A stretch of DNA of 32,458 bases from an uncultured Aeromicrobium sp. (GCA_937873005.1 CALMUY010000200.1:1-32458); one strand, 5' to 3'. Shown: positions 7,898-18,283, numbered from the stretch's first letter. The notes: a model not told the origin generated them from the letters alone. Program-made: numbers and translations.

Positions 7898-9208
7898 GTG
7901 ATGCGCCAAGTGGATTTACGGTCCAAGAATGCAACGACTGCCCGAGAATATCGAGGCAGTGTTCCGCGAGCCTCATTCGATGTGGGTGAAGCGCTTGAAG
8001 TGGTTCGACCCATCTGCCATGCAGTGCGTGATCACGGCGATGAAGCGGTGCTTGACTTCAGTGAGAAGTTCGACAAAGTTCGCCCAGCATCCCTACGCGT
8101 GCCGCAGTCGGCGCTGGACGCAGCACTCGACGGTCTCGACGGGTCCGTTAAAGCAGCCTTAGAAGAGTCGATCCGTCGATTGCGCGCGACGTGCGAACGC
8201 GAGTTGGAATCTTCGGTTGTGACGGTCGTTGCCGATGGTGCCACCGTTGAACGGAAAATGGTTCCCATCGAGCGTGTGGGCTTGTATGTCCCCGGTGGTC
8301 TCGCACCACTCGTGAGCACCGTCGTCATGAATGTGGTGCCGGCACAAGTTGCTGGCGTAACCGAGATCGCTTTGACGAGTCCGCCGCAAGCGGAGTTCGG
8401 CGGCTTGCCGCACCCCACGATTCTCGCTGCCTGTGCGATGCTAGGCGTCGACGAGGTCTATGCCGCCGGCGGCGCACAATCCTTGGCGATGCTCGCCTAC
8501 GGCACACAGTCCTGCCCGTCGGTCGATCTCATTACCGGTCCGGGCAACATTTATGTCGCTGCCGCGAAGCGGTTCTTGCAGGGTCTCGTTTCAATTGACG
8601 CAGAAGCTGGCCCCACCGAGATTGCCATCATCGCCGACGGCACCGCGAATCCAGACTTCCTGGCGGCAGATTTGATTAGCCAAGCTGAACACGATCCTTT
8701 GGCTGCCTCGGTGCTCATCAGTGCCGATGAATCGTTGTTTGACCAAGTGCGCGCGTCGCTATCGCGGCTTGTGCCCGAGGCGCGGCACACTGAACGCATT
8801 CGTGCCTCGCTCACGGGCGAACAATCTGCGTTCGTGCTGGTTCGCGATCTCGACCAAGCCATTGATGTGGCGAACGCTTACGCGGCCGAACACCTCGAGA
8901 TTCACACGAGTGACTCCGAGGCGGTGGCTGGCCGCATCATCAATGCAGGTGCGATCTTTGTGGGGCAATATGCGCCCGTGTCGCTAGGCGACTATGCGGC
9001 CGGATCTAATCACGTATTGCCGACCCCTGGCTGTGCCTGCCACTCGTCAGGGTTGTCGGTGCGGGCGTTTACCAAGAACATGCAGATCGTGAACTACACC
9101 GCGGCAGCGCTCGGCGAAGTAGGGCCGCATGTTGTAACGCTGGCCGAAGCCGAGAACTTGCCTTCACACGGTGCCGCCGTGTCCATTCGCTTGGAGGCAA
9201 TCCAGTGA
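7898..9208 (+). CDS. hisD: Histidinol dehydrogenase
   Basis: Catalyses the last two oxidations of histidine synthesis, histidinol to histidinal to histidine, with NAD and zinc. It has 436 residues, normal for the family. Visible motifs include [18 protein letters not shown], a nucleotide-binding [26 protein letters not shown], the catalytic Glu-His pair in YAAEHLEIH (Glu331, His332), and a C-terminal [13 protein letters not shown]. The start taken is GTG 7898, directly followed by ATG 7901. The spacing from the upstream TAGAAT matches the leaderless pattern and favours 7898. It is the first gene of the his operon, and its stop overlaps hisC by GTGA. It shares a 46-82 bp upstream region with the divergent deacylase gene. 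Confidence 0.96.
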   Translation: MMRQVDLRSKNATTAREYRGSVPRASFDVGEALEVVRPICHAVRDHGDEAVLDFSEKFDKVRPASLRVPQSALDAALDGLDGSVKAALEESIRRLRATCERELESSVVTVVADGATVERKMVPIERVGLYVPGGLAPLVSTVVMNVVPAQVAGVTEIALTSPPQAEFGGLPHPTILAACAMLGVDEVYAAGGAQSLAMLAYGTQSCPSVDLITGPGNIYVAAAKRFLQGLVSIDAEAGPTEIAIIADGTANPDFLAADLISQAEHDPLAASVLISADESLFDQVRASLSRLVPEARHTERIRASLTGEQSAFVLVRDLDQAIDVANAYAAEHLEIHTSDSEAVAGRIINAGAIFVGQYAPVSLGDYAAGSNHVLPTPGCACHSSGLSVRAFTKNMQIVNYTAAALGEVGPHVVTLAEAENLPSHGAAVSIRLEAIQ

Positions 9209-10284
9209 CGCTTCCTGAGTGGTTGCCGATTCGTTCTGATTTGCGCCACGAAGAACCGTACGGTGCGCCGCAAATTGAGGACGTCATGTGCCTCAACGTC
9301 AACGAAAACCCGTGGGCGCCGAGTGCCGAAGTGGCGAACGACATCGCCGAGGCGGTCCGCCAAGCTGCCCTCGGACTGAACCGCTATCCAGACCGGGAAG
9401 CGACGGAACTGCGTGCGTCGTTGGCCAACTACCTTGGTCATGACTTGACGATTGAAAACGTTTGGGCGGCGAATGGCTCTAATGAGATCATGATGCAGAT
9501 TCTGCAGGCGTTTGGTGGCCCCGGTCGTACGGCGCTTTCGTTTGCACCTACTTATTCGATGTATCCCGAATATGCCCGAAATACGCATACTCGGTGGGTG
9601 CAAGGAATTCGACGCGATGACTTCACGATCGACCCGGCACACGCGCGCGAGTTGATTGCTGCCGAGGCTCCCGATGTTGTCTTTTTGACGTCGCCTAATA
9701 ATCCAACCGGAACGGCGTTGGCTCCCGAACTCATCTCAGAGGTTCTTGACTTGACGTCTGGAATTGTGGTCGTTGATGAGGCGTATGCGGAGTTCCGTCG
9801 TGAAACGACCCCGACGGCGCTGGCGCTTCTGGCCGACAATCCTCGATTGCTGGTCACGAGGACGATGAGCAAGGCGTTCGCGCTTGCTGGCGCCCGCATC
9901 GGATATGTTGCGGCGCATACGGCCGTCATTGATGCCTTGCGGATCGTTCGATTGCCATATCACTTGTCGGCGGTGACGCAAGCGACTGGCATTGCAGCGC
10001 TTGCAAATAGCGCAGAGTTGTTGGCGCGAGTGGCCGAGTTGCGGGAAGAACGTGACGAGTTAGCCCAGTGGTTGCGGGCGCAGGGCTATACGGTCGCCGA
10101 CTCCGACGCGAACTTCGTTTTCTTCGGACATTTCACAGATCGTCACAAAGTGTGGCAAGGTTTGCTCGACCGGGGCGTGTTAATTCGCGAGTCCGGACCA
10201 GCCGGGTGGTTGCGAGTTTCCGTTGGAACTCCAACAGAAATGGCAGCCTTCCGGACAGCACTACAGGAAGTGGATCCACGATGA
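9205..10284 (+). CDS. hisC: Histidinol-phosphate aminotransferase
   Basis: Pyridoxal-phosphate enzyme that transaminates imidazole acetol phosphate to histidinol phosphate, 359 residues. The substrate and cofactor motifs follow the class II aminotransferase order: [11 protein letters not shown] near the N-terminus, [33 protein letters not shown], and the PLP lysine in [15 protein letters not shown] (Lys223). The C-terminal [12 protein letters not shown] ends with the arginine that binds substrate phosphate or carboxylate. The GTG start overlaps the hisD stop, and its own stop overlaps the hisB ATG, so hisD, C, B and H probably form one coupled unit. An aromatic aminotransferase is the usual confusion, but operon context settles it. 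Confidence 0.95.
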   Translation: MTLPEWLPIRSDLRHEEPYGAPQIEDVMCLNVNENPWAPSAEVANDIAEAVRQAALGLNRYPDREATELRASLANYLGHDLTIENVWAANGSNEIMMQILQAFGGPGRTALSFAPTYSMYPEYARNTHTRWVQGIRRDDFTIDPAHARELIAAEAPDVVFLTSPNNPTGTALAPELISEVLDLTSGIVVVDEAYAEFRRETTPTALALLADNPRLLVTRTMSKAFALAGARIGYVAAHTAVIDALRIVRLPYHLSAVTQATGIAALANSAELLARVAELREERDELAQWLRAQGYTVADSDANFVFFGHFTDRHKVWQGLLDRGVLIRESGPAGWLRVSVGTPTEMAAFRTALQEVDPR

Positions 10285-10880
10285 GTCGTATCGCACGTAT
10301 CGAACGCAAGACCTCAGAGTCGAGCGTTGTTGTTGAGGTGAACCTCGACGGTTCTGGTACCCATGACATTTCCACCGGCGTCGGTTTCTACGACCACATG
10401 CTGACGGCACTGTGCCGCCACTCGCTCATCGATTTGACCGTGAAGTCCGAAGGCGATTTGCACATTGACGCCCACCACACGGTCGAAGACACCGCCATCT
10501 GTATTGGCGATGCACTTAAAGAAGCTTTGGGTGACAAGGCTGGCATTCGGCGTTACGGCAACGCGATTGTGCCGCTCGACGAAGCGATAGCGCAATGTGT
10601 GGTCGACATTTCGGGCCGCAGCTATTTCGTGCACACTGGCGAGCCCGAGCGGCAGATCACTGCGATCATTGGCGACCGCTACATCGGATCCTTGACGTCG
10701 CACGTTTTTGAGTCGATCGCGCACCGAGCCGGCATTACCGTGCACATGACCTTGCTCGGTGGCCGCGATCCGCACCACATCGTGGAAGCGCAGTCCAAGG
10801 CGCTCGCGCGCGCTGTTCGGATGGCGATCGAAATCGATCCCCGTGAGTCGGGCGTGCCGTCCACCAAGGGAGCCTTGTGA
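10281..10880 (+). CDS. hisB: Imidazoleglycerol-phosphate dehydratase
   Basis: Removes water from imidazoleglycerol phosphate to give imidazole acetol phosphate, with manganese. It has 199 residues and is monofunctional, without the phosphatase half found in enterobacteria. The two His-rich metal motifs are clear: [11 protein letters not shown] in the middle and [10 protein letters not shown] near the end, with GVGFYDHM(L)TA and GDRYIGSL in between in the normal order. The ATG 10281 is fixed by overlap with the hisC stop (ATGA) and by [13 protein letters not shown], the usual N-terminus. The TGA overlaps hisH. Confidence 0.96.
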   Translation: MSRIARIERKTSESSVVVEVNLDGSGTHDISTGVGFYDHMLTALCRHSLIDLTVKSEGDLHIDAHHTVEDTAICIGDALKEALGDKAGIRRYGNAIVPLDEAIAQCVVDISGRSYFVHTGEPERQITAIIGDRYIGSLTSHVFESIAHRAGITVHMTLLGGRDPHHIVEAQSKALARAVRMAIEIDPRESGVPSTKGAL

Positions 10881-11503
10881 AGTCAGTTGCCGTTCTCGAC
10901 CACGGATCAGGCAATCTGCGTTCAGTCGTTCGCGCTTTGGAGAAAACGGGAGCTTCTGTCCAACTAACGAGTGACCCCGCCGTTGCGACCGAAGCCGAAG
11001 GCCTTGTTGTGCCTGGCGTGGGCGCTTTTGCGCACTGCATGGAGGGGCTGCGCAGCGTAGACGGCGAGCGAGTCATCGATCGACGTCTCGTCGCTCAGCG
11101 TCCCGTCCTTGGGATTTGTGTCGGTATGCAAATGATGTTCACCCAAGGCATCGAACATGGGATCACGAGCGATGGCTGTGGGCAATGGCCCGGAGTTGTA
11201 GAGCGTATTCAAGCCGACATCGTTCCGCATATGGGTTGGAACACGGTGAGCGCGCCAGACGGTAGCCGCATGTTCGCCGCAATCGAGTCCGAACGGTTCT
11301 ACTTCGTGCACTCGTACGGAGTGCGGACGTGGGCCATGGACGAGCCGATAGGTCCGGCGCCACTCGTGACGTGGACGAAGCACGAAGACGACAGCTTTGT
11401 CGCAGCCGTCGAACACGGTCCGCTCTGGGCGACCCAGTTTCACCCCGAGAAGTCCGGTGACGCTGGCCAGCAATTGTTGGCCAATTGGATCGATTCGTTC
11501 TGA
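10877..11503 (+). CDS. hisH: Imidazole glycerol phosphate synthase, glutamine amidotransferase subunit
   Basis: Supplies ammonia from glutamine to HisF, which makes imidazoleglycerol phosphate and AICAR. It has 208 residues and a class I glutaminase fold. The catalytic triad is visible as Cys81 in [10 protein letters not shown] and His189 and Glu191 in QFHPEKSG. The N-terminal [14 protein letters not shown] and VPGVGAF are the family's glutamine and oxyanion loops. The GTG start overlaps the hisB stop. The usual partner hisF lies further down, separated by priA and an antisense lipoprotein gene. Confidence 0.95.
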   Translation: MKSVAVLDHGSGNLRSVVRALEKTGASVQLTSDPAVATEAEGLVVPGVGAFAHCMEGLRSVDGERVIDRRLVAQRPVLGICVGMQMMFTQGIEHGITSDGCGQWPGVVERIQADIVPHMGWNTVSAPDGSRMFAAIESERFYFVHSYGVRTWAMDEPIGPAPLVTWTKHEDDSFVAAVEHGPLWATQFHPEKSGDAGQQLLANWIDSF

Positions 11504-11533
11504 GCAGGTAGGCCGCTTCGCTCCTCGGCACGA

Positions 11534-11539
11534 TAGCCT
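11534..11539 (+). promoter_or_regulatory. -10 element of a leaderless priA transcript
   Basis: TAGCCT is followed by six bases and then the GTG of priA at 11546. It lies in the 42-base gap after hisH, so priA probably has its own promoter inside the his cluster. There is no ribosome binding site before the start, and the -35 sequence is poor. Confidence 0.55.
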
Positions 11540-11545
11540 TGCGCA

Positions 11546-12271
11546 GTGACTTTAGAACTGCTTCCTGCAATCGACATTGTCGACGGTCAAGCCGTGCGTT
11601 TGGTGCAAGGCGAACTCGGCACCGAAACCGGCTACGGTTCACCCGTCGCTGCGGCCCAGCAATGGCAAGCCGACGGCGCGGAGTGGATTCATCTGGTCGA
11701 CCTAGACGCCGCGTTCGGAAAAGGCAGTAACAGTAGCCTTGTGGCTCAGGTGGTGGCGTCAGTTGACGTCAACGTTGAACTTTCGGGTGGTATTCGCGAT
11801 GACGAATCTCTCGCCGCTGCTTTGGCGACCGGTTGCCGTCGCGTCAACTTGGGTACCGCTGCCATCGAGAATCCAGACTGGTGCCGCAGTGTGCTTGCCG
11901 AGTACGGTGACCGAATCGCAGTCGGGGTTGACGTTCGCGGGCGTACTGTCGCGACGCGCGGTTGGACTCAAGACGCCGGTGACGTTTTCGCTTTGTTAGA
12001 TCGCTTGCAAGAAGATGGCTGCCAACGCTATGTCGTCACGGACGTCACTCGTGATGGAACTTTGACGGGGCCGAACCTCGAACTGCTGACCGAAGTGGCA
12101 ACCTACACCGGAAAACCGGTTGTTGCGTCGGGTGGTATCTCGAGCGTCGACGATCTGCGTGCGCTCGCCCAACTGTCTGGTCAGGGAATTGAAGGTGCCA
12201 TCATCGGCAAGGCCTTGTATTCGGGCGCGTTCACCCTTCCAGAAGCGTTCGCAGCCATTTCTGAGGTGTAG
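11546..12271 (+). CDS. priA: Phosphoribosyl isomerase A, dual HisA/TrpF
   Basis: A (beta/alpha)8-barrel enzyme that isomerises ProFAR in histidine synthesis and, in actinobacteria, also phosphoribosyl anthranilate in tryptophan synthesis. It has 241 residues. Residues known to matter in the M. tuberculosis enzyme are in place: Asp10 and Asp170 as acid and base, Arg18 in AVRLVQG, and Arg138 and Trp140 in ATRGWTQ, which mark the dual-substrate form rather than plain HisA. Phosphate loops SGGI and ASGGISS are present. No trpF is seen in the window, which fits the dual role. The GTG 11546 follows TAGCCT by six bases and has no ribosome binding site. A weak hairpin follows the stop. Confidence 0.93.
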   Translation: MTLELLPAIDIVDGQAVRLVQGELGTETGYGSPVAAAQQWQADGAEWIHLVDLDAAFGKGSNSSLVAQVVASVDVNVELSGGIRDDESLAAALATGCRRVNLGTAAIENPDWCRSVLAEYGDRIAVGVDVRGRTVATRGWTQDAGDVFALLDRLQEDGCQRYVVTDVTRDGTLTGPNLELLTEVATYTGKPVVASGGISSVDDLRALAQLSGQGIEGAIIGKALYSGAFTLPEAFAAISEV

Positions 12272-12273
12272 CG

Positions 12274-12298
12274 CTCGCTCCAGTGTCTGGCGTGCGAG
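12274..12298. terminator. Weak hairpin between convergent priA and lipoprotein genes
   Basis: CTCGC (12274-12278) pairs with GCGAG (12294-12298), and CCAG (12280-12283) with CTGG (12287-12290) around a TGT loop. There is a small bulge on each side and no T-run. It sits in the 32-base gap between two convergent stops, where a shared terminator would be expected. Confidence 0.35.
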
Positions 12299-12303
12299 TG
12301 AGG

Positions 12304-12915
12304 CTAGCAGCCGTCGCGGATTAACTCGGGCTTGTCGTGTGCTGAGACTTCAACAAAATGTACGAGCGCCGATGGTGTGATGTCGTTAAGTGTCTCGTTA
12401 AAGAGGAAGCCGATCCATCGGTCGCCGTCGGAGACATAGACTCCGGTTTGGTTGTAGCCAGCCTCAGCCATTTCTGCGTCGTCGTACACCTTCTCGATGT
12501 CGGCCAGCGTGCTACCGACCCCAAGTCCCTCGAGTGTGTGCGGCCCTGGTTTGAATACGCCGACCGACACGATATTTCCAGCCTGGCTAACTCGAACATC
12601 AAGCGCGTCGCCATATTGTTCGATCCACCTCAACGGCGGAACTTCACATTCGTCGTTGGGCTCGGCGCCTGAACGCATCATCAGATTCGTGGCGAGTGCA
12701 TCAGCAGTGGGCGTGCCAGCTGCGATTGGACCGACCGCGCCGGGTGAAATGATGAGCGACTCAAGTTTGGGCGGTTCGAAAGGCGTTGGTGATGCCGGCG
12801 AAGGCGAAGCCAGGCTGACTGTGGGCGTTGCAGCGCTCGGTTGTGGTTCGTCTCGTGAGCTGCATGCGGACACGGTAAACAGCAACGCAATGAGTGCTGC
12901 AGTCATGCGCTTCAT
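12304..12915 (-). CDS. Putative lipoprotein of unknown function
   Basis: Secreted protein predicted to be lipid-anchored on the outer face of the membrane, 203 residues. The N-terminus MKRMTAALIALLFTVSAC is a lipoprotein signal peptide: positive residues, a hydrophobic core, and the lipobox VSAC with Cys18 to be lipidated. A low-complexity linker rich in Ser, Pro and Thr follows to about residue 50. The folded part has GVGSTLADIEKVY and DGDRWIGFLF, a pattern I have seen in small actinobacterial lipoproteins but cannot assign to a family. The start is firm: ATG 12915 with AGGAGG five to seven bases upstream. It is antisense inside the his cluster. Its product would need Lgt, encoded at 22975. 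Confidence 0.85.
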   Translation of the reverse strand: MKRMTAALIALLFTVSACSSRDEPQPSAATPTVSLASPSPASPTPFEPPKLESLIISPGAVGPIAAGTPTADALATNLMMRSGAEPNDECEVPPLRWIEQYGDALDVRVSQAGNIVSVGVFKPGPHTLEGLGVGSTLADIEKVYDDAEMAEAGYNQTGVYVSDGDRWIGFLFNETLNDITPSALVHFVEVSAHDKPELIRDGC

Positions 12916-12936
12916 CGATTGCCTCCTAGCCCCAGA

Positions 12937-12942
12937 TAGTCT
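12937..12942 (+). promoter_or_regulatory. -10 element of a leaderless hisF transcript
   Basis: TAGTCT is followed by six bases and then the hisF GTG at 12949. No ribosome binding site lies between. It occupies the 33-base region between the divergent lipoprotein gene and hisF. The lipoprotein promoter must overlap it or lie inside hisF, where TAGGCT occurs on the minus strand at about 12953-12958. Confidence 0.6.
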
Positions 12943-12948
12943 CGAAGA

Positions 12949-13710
12949 GTGAGCCTAGCTGTTCGAGTGATCCCGTGTCTTGATGTTGATTCTGGCAGAG
13001 TCGTCAAAGGAGTCAACTTTGTTGAACTCCGCGATGCTGGCGACCCCGTGGAAATGGCGAGAGCCTACGACCTCGAAGGCGCAGACGAACTCACCTTCCT
13101 CGACATCACAGCATCGAGTAGCGATCGGTCAACCACCTATGACGTCGTTTCGCGAACCGCCGAACAAGTATTTATCCCGTTGACTGTCGGCGGGGGAGTG
13201 CGGACGGTTGACGACGTCGACCGACTCCTGCGTGCTGGAGCCGACAAAGTTGGCGTCAACACCGCAGCGATCGCTCGCCCCGTACTCATCAGCGAGATTG
13301 CAGAACGATTTGGCAGCCAGGTCATCGTGCTCAGCGTTGACGCGCGAAGAGCATCGAGCCAACCCAGCGGCTTCGAGGTTACGACCCACGGCGGACGGCA
13401 GGCGGCTGGACTCGACGCGATGGAATGGATCGCCACCGCAACTGATTTGGGGGCAGGCGAGATCTTGCTGACCTCGATGGACGCCGACGGAACGAAGAGC
13501 GGTTTTGATCTTGAGTTGATTCGCGCCGCACGCGAACATACGCATGTGCCGATTATCGCCAGCGGTGGCGCCGGCAAACTTGAGCATTTCGCGCAGGCAG
13601 TCGAGGCGGGCGCCTCGGCAGTTCTTGCCGCCCGCGGCTTCCACTTCGGTGGTTTCACGATTGCGCAAGTAAAGGAAGCGCTCGCTGCCGCCGGACACGT
13701 GGTGCGGTGA
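12949..13710 (+). CDS. hisF: Imidazole glycerol phosphate synthase, cyclase subunit
   Basis: Cyclase half of the HisH-HisF complex. It uses ammonia from HisH to convert PRFAR into imidazoleglycerol phosphate and AICAR. It has 253 residues and a (beta/alpha)8-barrel. [18 protein letters not shown] at the N-terminus carries the first catalytic Asp (residue 12), and the second lies in SVDARRA. The phosphate-binding [25 protein letters not shown] and [11 protein letters not shown] are all intact. The GTG at 12949 follows TAGTCT by six bases with no ribosome binding site. The stop overlaps the first ABC exporter gene by GTGA, so transporter expression is probably tied to hisF. Confidence 0.96.
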   Translation: MSLAVRVIPCLDVDSGRVVKGVNFVELRDAGDPVEMARAYDLEGADELTFLDITASSSDRSTTYDVVSRTAEQVFIPLTVGGGVRTVDDVDRLLRAGADKVGVNTAAIARPVLISEIAERFGSQVIVLSVDARRASSQPSGFEVTTHGGRQAAGLDAMEWIATATDLGAGEILLTSMDADGTKSGFDLELIRAAREHTHVPIIASGGAGKLEHFAQAVEAGASAVLAARGFHFGGFTIAQVKEALAAAGHVVR

Positions 13711-15563
13711 GCGACCCGCTGATTTCGGCGGATCAGGACACCACCGCCCACTCCTACACGCGACGCGGCGTGCGGGTGATGACGTCGGGTGCACGGCGGG
13801 AAGGGTGGATGTTCACCCTCGCAGTGCTTTCCTCGGTGTTGTTCGGATTCCTGACGGTTGCTGACGCATGGGTCCTTGGCTGGGCGACGGATGAGGCCAT
13901 CTCGCCGGCTTTCGCCGAAGGGAAAGCCCCGACGGCGGCCGTCCAACTCGCCGCACTGCTGTTCTTCGCTGTGGCACTCTTGCGCACGTTGGCCGTTATT
14001 GGCCGACGGCTTTTCGGCGGCGTCGTCTACTACCGATTGGTTCGCGACGATCGGTTTGAGGTACCCCGGGCGTACGTGCGATTGCCATTGAGCTGGCATC
14101 GCCGGCGCTCGGCGGGCAGCCTGCTCAGCAACGCGAACGCCGATGTGGAAGCGCGGTGGGGAGTCTTCATGCCCCTGCCGATGGCTATCGGAACTGTCGC
14201 CATGTTGGTCGCGGCCGTCGTCACGATGCTTGCCGCTGATGTCGTGTTGACGGTTGTCGGACTCATCGCATTCCCGCTGCTCTTTGCGGCCAATGCTGTG
14301 TACCAGCGTTGGCAAGGACCACGGATCGCGTTGGCACAGAGCTTGCGAGCACGCCTTTCGGAAATCGCGCACGAGTCGTTCGATGGCGCGTTGGTCATTA
14401 AGTCTCTCGGGCAGGAAGCGGCAGAAACACGCCGGTTCACAGAGCTGAGTGAACAGTTGCGAGACGCGAATATCGCAGTCGGACGAGTACGTGCAGTCTT
14501 TGACCCCATCATCGAAGCGCTGCCGAACTTATCCGTTTTGGCGGTGATTTGGCTCGGTGCCTTGCGCGTGCTTAACGGGCAAGCCGTGACTGGCGATGTC
14601 GTTCAGATTGCCTTCATGTTTACGGTCGTGGCGATGCCGGTTCGCTCATTCGGTTGGGTTTTGGGTGAGTTGCCTCGTGCTGTCGTTGGAGAAGAACGGG
14701 TCACGTCGGTCCTTTCAGACACGTCGCACATGGAGTGGGGAACCGCGACTTTTGACGGCCCCAACACCGAAGGCCCTGCCACCGACGACCTTGGCCCTGA
14801 CCCCAGTGCTGCCGCATCTGTCGAGGTCAAAGACCTGAACTATGCCCACGCTGACGCTCCCGACAGTCACGCCTTGGATGCGATCTCGTTCAATGCCAAG
14901 CCGGGTTCGGTCACCGCCATCGTCGGTTCGACCGGAAGTGGGAAGTCGACGCTCGTTTCGTTGCTTGCCCGACTAGTTGACCCAACATCCGGCTCAATAC
15001 TTTATGACGGCATTGACGTGCGTGAACTTGCACGGGCTCAACTCGGCAAGACTCTCGCACTAGTGCCGCAAACGACGTTCATTTTTGACGACACTGTCCG
15101 GGCAAACGTGTGTCTTGACCTCGATATCGATGACGACCGTGTCTTCGAGGTGCTTGCGCGAGTCAAAGCAGACGACTTCGTGCGGGCATTGCCGAACGGG
15201 CTGGATAGCCAATTAGGGGAACGTGGCACGACCCTCTCGGGTGGACAACGCCAGCGAATTGCCTTGGCTCGCGCGCTCATTCGCGAGCCACGCGTGCTTG
15301 TGCTCGATGATGCGACGAGCGCTCTCGATCCCCACATCGAACAAGGAATTTTGCGTTCGCTCGGTTCGCATACGAACGCCCCGACCATGATCGTCGTGGC
15401 TTATCGGAAAGCCACGATCGCCCTAGCCGACCAGATCCTGTTGATGGCGAATGGGCGAATCATGGACCAAGGCACAGATACCGAACTGCGCACGCGATCG
15501 TCGCGCTATCGCGATCTTGTCGATGCCTACGATGTCGCGCGAGGCGGTGTGGATCATGAGTGA
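13707..15563 (+). CDS. ABC exporter half-transporter, degenerate-site subunit
   Basis: Type IV ABC exporter half, 618 residues: six predicted membrane segments in about residues 25-330, then a nucleotide-binding domain. Walker A is GSTGSGKS (407-414) and the signature LSGGQ (510-514) is canonical. The Walker B tail is [11 protein letters not shown], so the catalytic Glu position is Asp535, and the H-loop reads VVAYRK with Tyr566 in place of His. Both changes predict a poorly hydrolysing site. It is the normal partner state in heterodimeric exporters such as TM287/288 or BmrCD. A linker of about 30 residues rich in Pro, Asp and Ala lies between the membrane and ATPase parts. The GTG start overlaps the hisF stop, and its end overlaps the next half-transporter by eight bases. 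The substrate is unknown. Confidence 0.9.
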   Translation: MSDPLISADQDTTAHSYTRRGVRVMTSGARREGWMFTLAVLSSVLFGFLTVADAWVLGWATDEAISPAFAEGKAPTAAVQLAALLFFAVALLRTLAVIGRRLFGGVVYYRLVRDDRFEVPRAYVRLPLSWHRRRSAGSLLSNANADVEARWGVFMPLPMAIGTVAMLVAAVVTMLAADVVLTVVGLIAFPLLFAANAVYQRWQGPRIALAQSLRARLSEIAHESFDGALVIKSLGQEAAETRRFTELSEQLRDANIAVGRVRAVFDPIIEALPNLSVLAVIWLGALRVLNGQAVTGDVVQIAFMFTVVAMPVRSFGWVLGELPRAVVGEERVTSVLSDTSHMEWGTATFDGPNTEGPATDDLGPDPSAAASVEVKDLNYAHADAPDSHALDAISFNAKPGSVTAIVGSTGSGKSTLVSLLARLVDPTSGSILYDGIDVRELARAQLGKTLALVPQTTFIFDDTVRANVCLDLDIDDDRVFEVLARVKADDFVRALPNGLDSQLGERGTTLSGGQRQRIALARALIREPRVLVLDDATSALDPHIEQGILRSLGSHTNAPTMIVVAYRKATIALADQILLMANGRIMDQGTDTELRTRSSRYRDLVDAYDVARGGVDHE

Positions 15564-17376
15564 AACTAACCAGGTGCAGAGCCGACGCGGTGGTATCGCG
15601 GTGGTCCGTGAAGGTCTCAAACACAGTCCCGAAGTGTTTGATGGTTTGTGGCTCACAATTGGGCTTGCTGCGCTTTCCACAGCAGGCGGTTCGATCATCT
15701 CGTTGGTAGTCAGAGACGCTTTGGATCGCGGACTGGGGTCGGTCGTTGACCTTGACTTGGATCGAACCGCGCGCATGGTGTTGATTGCGACGGTCTTGTT
15801 GGTGATTGTCGCCATCACCAGCAGGTGGTCGAAAGTCCGGATTTTCACGGCGGCTGAAATGGGCCTGTCGACGCTGCGAGTTAAGGCCTTCTCGCACATT
15901 CACGAACTCTCGACCTTGACTCAAAACGCGCAACGCCGCGGCTCGTTGGTGGCCCGCGTGACCAGCGATGTTGATCAAGTGTCGCAGTTTTTGCAGTTCG
16001 CGGGCATCCTCTTGATCGTCAGCGTCGGTCAAATGGTGTTCGCGCTCATCGTCATGGCAGTTATGTCGTGGCAGCTCGCCTTCATCGTGGTGTTGTGTTT
16101 CGTGCCGCTCGTGTTGAGCCTCAAGTACTTGGCAGACACAATGTCGCGGGCATACGACAAAGTGCGAGCGAGCGTGGGAACGTTGCTCGCCGTCATTGCT
16201 GAACCCGTCGTAGGCGCACCGGTTATCAAATCGTTTGGAATCGAAAAGCGCACGCAGGCACGCATGGACGAGGCAATTGAAGAAAACTATCGCCTCAACG
16301 TGCGCGCCCAAGCCATCACCTCTGTGACGTTCGGCGCAGCCATTGTGGTGGGCGGAGTTGCGAATGCTGCGGTCTTGTTGATCGGAACCTGGCTCGGCGT
16401 AACCCAGGGTTTGACGATGGGGACACTCGTCGCGTTTATCTTCCTGATCGGCCTATTCACGGGCCCGGCACAAATGGCGACGCAAGTGATCGCCGATTCG
16501 CAGAACGCGATTGCGTCCTGGCGCCGCGTGATCGAGGTGATTGAAACCCCGATTGACGTAGTTGAAGCCGATGTGCCCGAACCGTTGGGTTCCTCTCGTG
16601 ATCTGCGTATCGAAAACGTGAACTTCGCCTACCCGGGTGGGCCGACCGTCCTGCGTGACGTGTCGATCACCATCGGGGCGCGTCAGCGAGTCGCGGTGGT
16701 GGGGGAGACTGGTTCGGGAAAGACCACGTTTGCCAAATTGCTGACCCGCCTCATCGATCCGAGTTCGGGCGAGATTTACCTCGGTGACGTGAGGTTGGAT
16801 CTCGTCGCTTTCGGGGAACTTCGCGACTGCGTCTTGATGGTGCCCCAGGAGGGGTTCTTGTTTGATGCGACGCTTGCCGAAAACCTTCGGTACGGCAAGG
16901 CTGACGCGAGCGAAGGTGAACTCCTTGAGGTAATCGACTCGCTCGGACTGAGCGACTGGTTCGGCACACTGCCGCACGGTTTGGCGACCCGGGTTGGGCA
17001 ACGGGGTGAGTCGCTTTCGGCAGGCGAACGCCAACTCGTGGCACTCGCTCGATCGGCTTTGGCCGATCCGGACATTGTGGTTCTTGATGAAGCGACCAGC
17101 GCGGTCGATCCGCAAACCGAGTTACGGACCACTCGAGCTCTCGAGGTGCTGCTCGAAAACCGGACAAGCGTGACCATCGCGCACCGGCTTTCGACCGCTG
17201 AGCGCGCTGACCGGGTGCTCGTGTTCGACGACGGACGACTCGTTGAAGACGGCACGCACGCCGAGTTGGTATCGAAAGGCGGGATCTACGCTCGCCTGCA
17301 TTCAAGCTGGGTGGCGCAAGCACGATTGGCGGGGGACGCACCCGTCGAAGGCGACCCTGAGAGAATAGAACAATGA
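15556..17376 (+). CDS. ABC exporter half-transporter, catalytic subunit
   Basis: Second half of the heterodimeric exporter, 606 residues, with an N-terminal six-segment membrane domain (about 40-330) and a nucleotide-binding domain. Walker A is GETGSGKTT (Lys389), Walker [12 protein letters not shown] with Asp511 and catalytic Glu512, and the H-loop is TIAHRLS with His543, all canonical. The signature is altered to LSAGE (487-491). Pairing it with the upstream subunit gives one good site (this Walker A/B/His plus the partner's LSGGQ) and one bad site (the partner's Asp535/Tyr566 plus this LSAGE). The ATG at 15556 overlaps the previous gene as ATGAGTGA, and its stop overlaps hisI as ATGA. It is thus embedded between hisF and hisI. 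The substrate is unknown. Confidence 0.92.
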   Translation: MSETNQVQSRRGGIAVVREGLKHSPEVFDGLWLTIGLAALSTAGGSIISLVVRDALDRGLGSVVDLDLDRTARMVLIATVLLVIVAITSRWSKVRIFTAAEMGLSTLRVKAFSHIHELSTLTQNAQRRGSLVARVTSDVDQVSQFLQFAGILLIVSVGQMVFALIVMAVMSWQLAFIVVLCFVPLVLSLKYLADTMSRAYDKVRASVGTLLAVIAEPVVGAPVIKSFGIEKRTQARMDEAIEENYRLNVRAQAITSVTFGAAIVVGGVANAAVLLIGTWLGVTQGLTMGTLVAFIFLIGLFTGPAQMATQVIADSQNAIASWRRVIEVIETPIDVVEADVPEPLGSSRDLRIENVNFAYPGGPTVLRDVSITIGARQRVAVVGETGSGKTTFAKLLTRLIDPSSGEIYLGDVRLDLVAFGELRDCVLMVPQEGFLFDATLAENLRYGKADASEGELLEVIDSLGLSDWFGTLPHGLATRVGQRGESLSAGERQLVALARSALADPDIVVLDEATSAVDPQTELRTTRALEVLLENRTSVTIAHRLSTAERADRVLVFDDGRLVEDGTHAELVSKGGIYARLHSSWVAQARLAGDAPVEGDPERIEQ

Positions 17377-17711
17377 CGAACCTGGATCCGGCACTTCTCG
17401 ACCGGCTGACTCTCAACGATGCGGGACTCATCCCGGTCGTTGTGCAGGACGTTGAAACGAAAGACGTGCTCATGCTTGCCTGGATGAACGTCGAAGCACT
17501 GCATCGCACGATCGAGACGCGAAAAGCCACCTACTGGAGCCGTTCACGGCAAGAGTTTTGGGTCAAGGGCGAGACCTCGGGAAACACCCAAGCGGTTCGC
17601 GAAGTGCGACTGGATTGTGACGGCGACACCCTGCTCATGCTCGTTGAGCAGACGGGCGTCGCGTGCCACACCGGAGCCTCCACGTGTTTCGATGCGGACC
17701 GACTGGCGTGA
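17373..17711 (+). CDS. hisI: Phosphoribosyl-AMP cyclohydrolase
   Basis: Opens the adenine ring of phosphoribosyl-AMP to ProFAR in the third step of histidine synthesis, using zinc and magnesium. It has 112 residues and is monofunctional, with no HisE domain. The metal-binding residues are present: DCDGD (81-85, with Cys82 and three Asp), Cys98 in GVACHTG and Cys105 in STCF. The core [31 protein letters not shown] is diagnostic. The ATG overlaps the ABC exporter stop, and its stop overlaps the next gene as GTGA. HisE, which acts just before it, is not in the window. Confidence 0.97.
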   Translation: MTNLDPALLDRLTLNDAGLIPVVVQDVETKDVLMLAWMNVEALHRTIETRKATYWSRSRQEFWVKGETSGNTQAVREVRLDCDGDTLLMLVEQTGVACHTGASTCFDADRLA

Positions 17712-18283
17712 GCGAGAAAGCTCCCACGCGTTTCGGGAAGGGCGCCTCGCTGCTGGCGTTACTTGCCACCGGCGGGCTCGCGTTCTTTGCGACGACCCGA
17801 CCATGGTGGTCCACCACAGTCACCACTGCAGGCATGCCCCGCACTGAAGTTGAAGCGATCGGATCAGCGGCGTTGCCATGGGCGATCGGACTGTCACTAC
17901 TGTTGATGGCGTCCGCGCTCGGCATTATTGCGGGATCCGTCGCGATTCGCCGAATTGTGGGAACGATCGCCGTCGCGGCGGGAATCGCAGGCGTCATTGG
18001 AGTCACGACTGTCTCAGGCAACCCTGCGCAACAAACTGCCTTGGACGTCACAGCCGTTTCGGGCGCGACTGTTGTGTGGGTTGAATCCTGGTGGCGAACC
18101 ATGGCCGCAGGTGGATTCGCTGGCGCCGCTTTGGTAGGGGTGTGGGTTGTCTTCCGGAGTCATACGTGGGCAGAAATGAGTGCCAGATTTGAAGCGCCAG
18201 CGAACGCGGGCGAACTCGATGAGGTCGACACGTGGAAATTGCTTGACGCAGGTATCGATCCGACCCAAGTGAGCGACGAGTAG
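17708..18283 (+). CDS. Trp-operon-associated membrane protein (TIGR02234-like)
   Basis: Membrane protein of 191 residues, unknown function, found beside tryptophan genes in actinobacteria. It has four likely membrane segments (about 10-27, 56-75, 80-100 and 133-152). The first loop contains [13 protein letters not shown], the Trp-rich stretch typical of the Trp_oprn_chp family. The start is GTG 17708, overlapping the hisI stop as GTGA. An earlier start would lie in hisI. The usual order in relatives is hisI-trpE-this gene, but trpE is absent here. Its TAG stop (18281-18283) is also the first half of a possible -10 element for the next gene. Family membership is by pattern. Confidence 0.8.
   Translation: MSEKAPTRFGKGASLLALLATGGLAFFATTRPWWSTTVTTAGMPRTEVEAIGSAALPWAIGLSLLLMASALGIIAGSVAIRRIVGTIAVAAGIAGVIGVTTVSGNPAQQTALDVTAVSGATVVWVESWWRTMAAGGFAGAALVGVWVVFRSHTWAEMSARFEAPANAGELDEVDTWKLLDAGIDPTQVSDE

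Noticed and set aside
13137..14372. Long antisense open frame (411 codons) across hisF and the first ABC exporter gene
   Set aside because: It overlaps two well-identified genes, is rich in Arg, Ser, His and Gln with no domain, and is explained by codon bias on the other strand.
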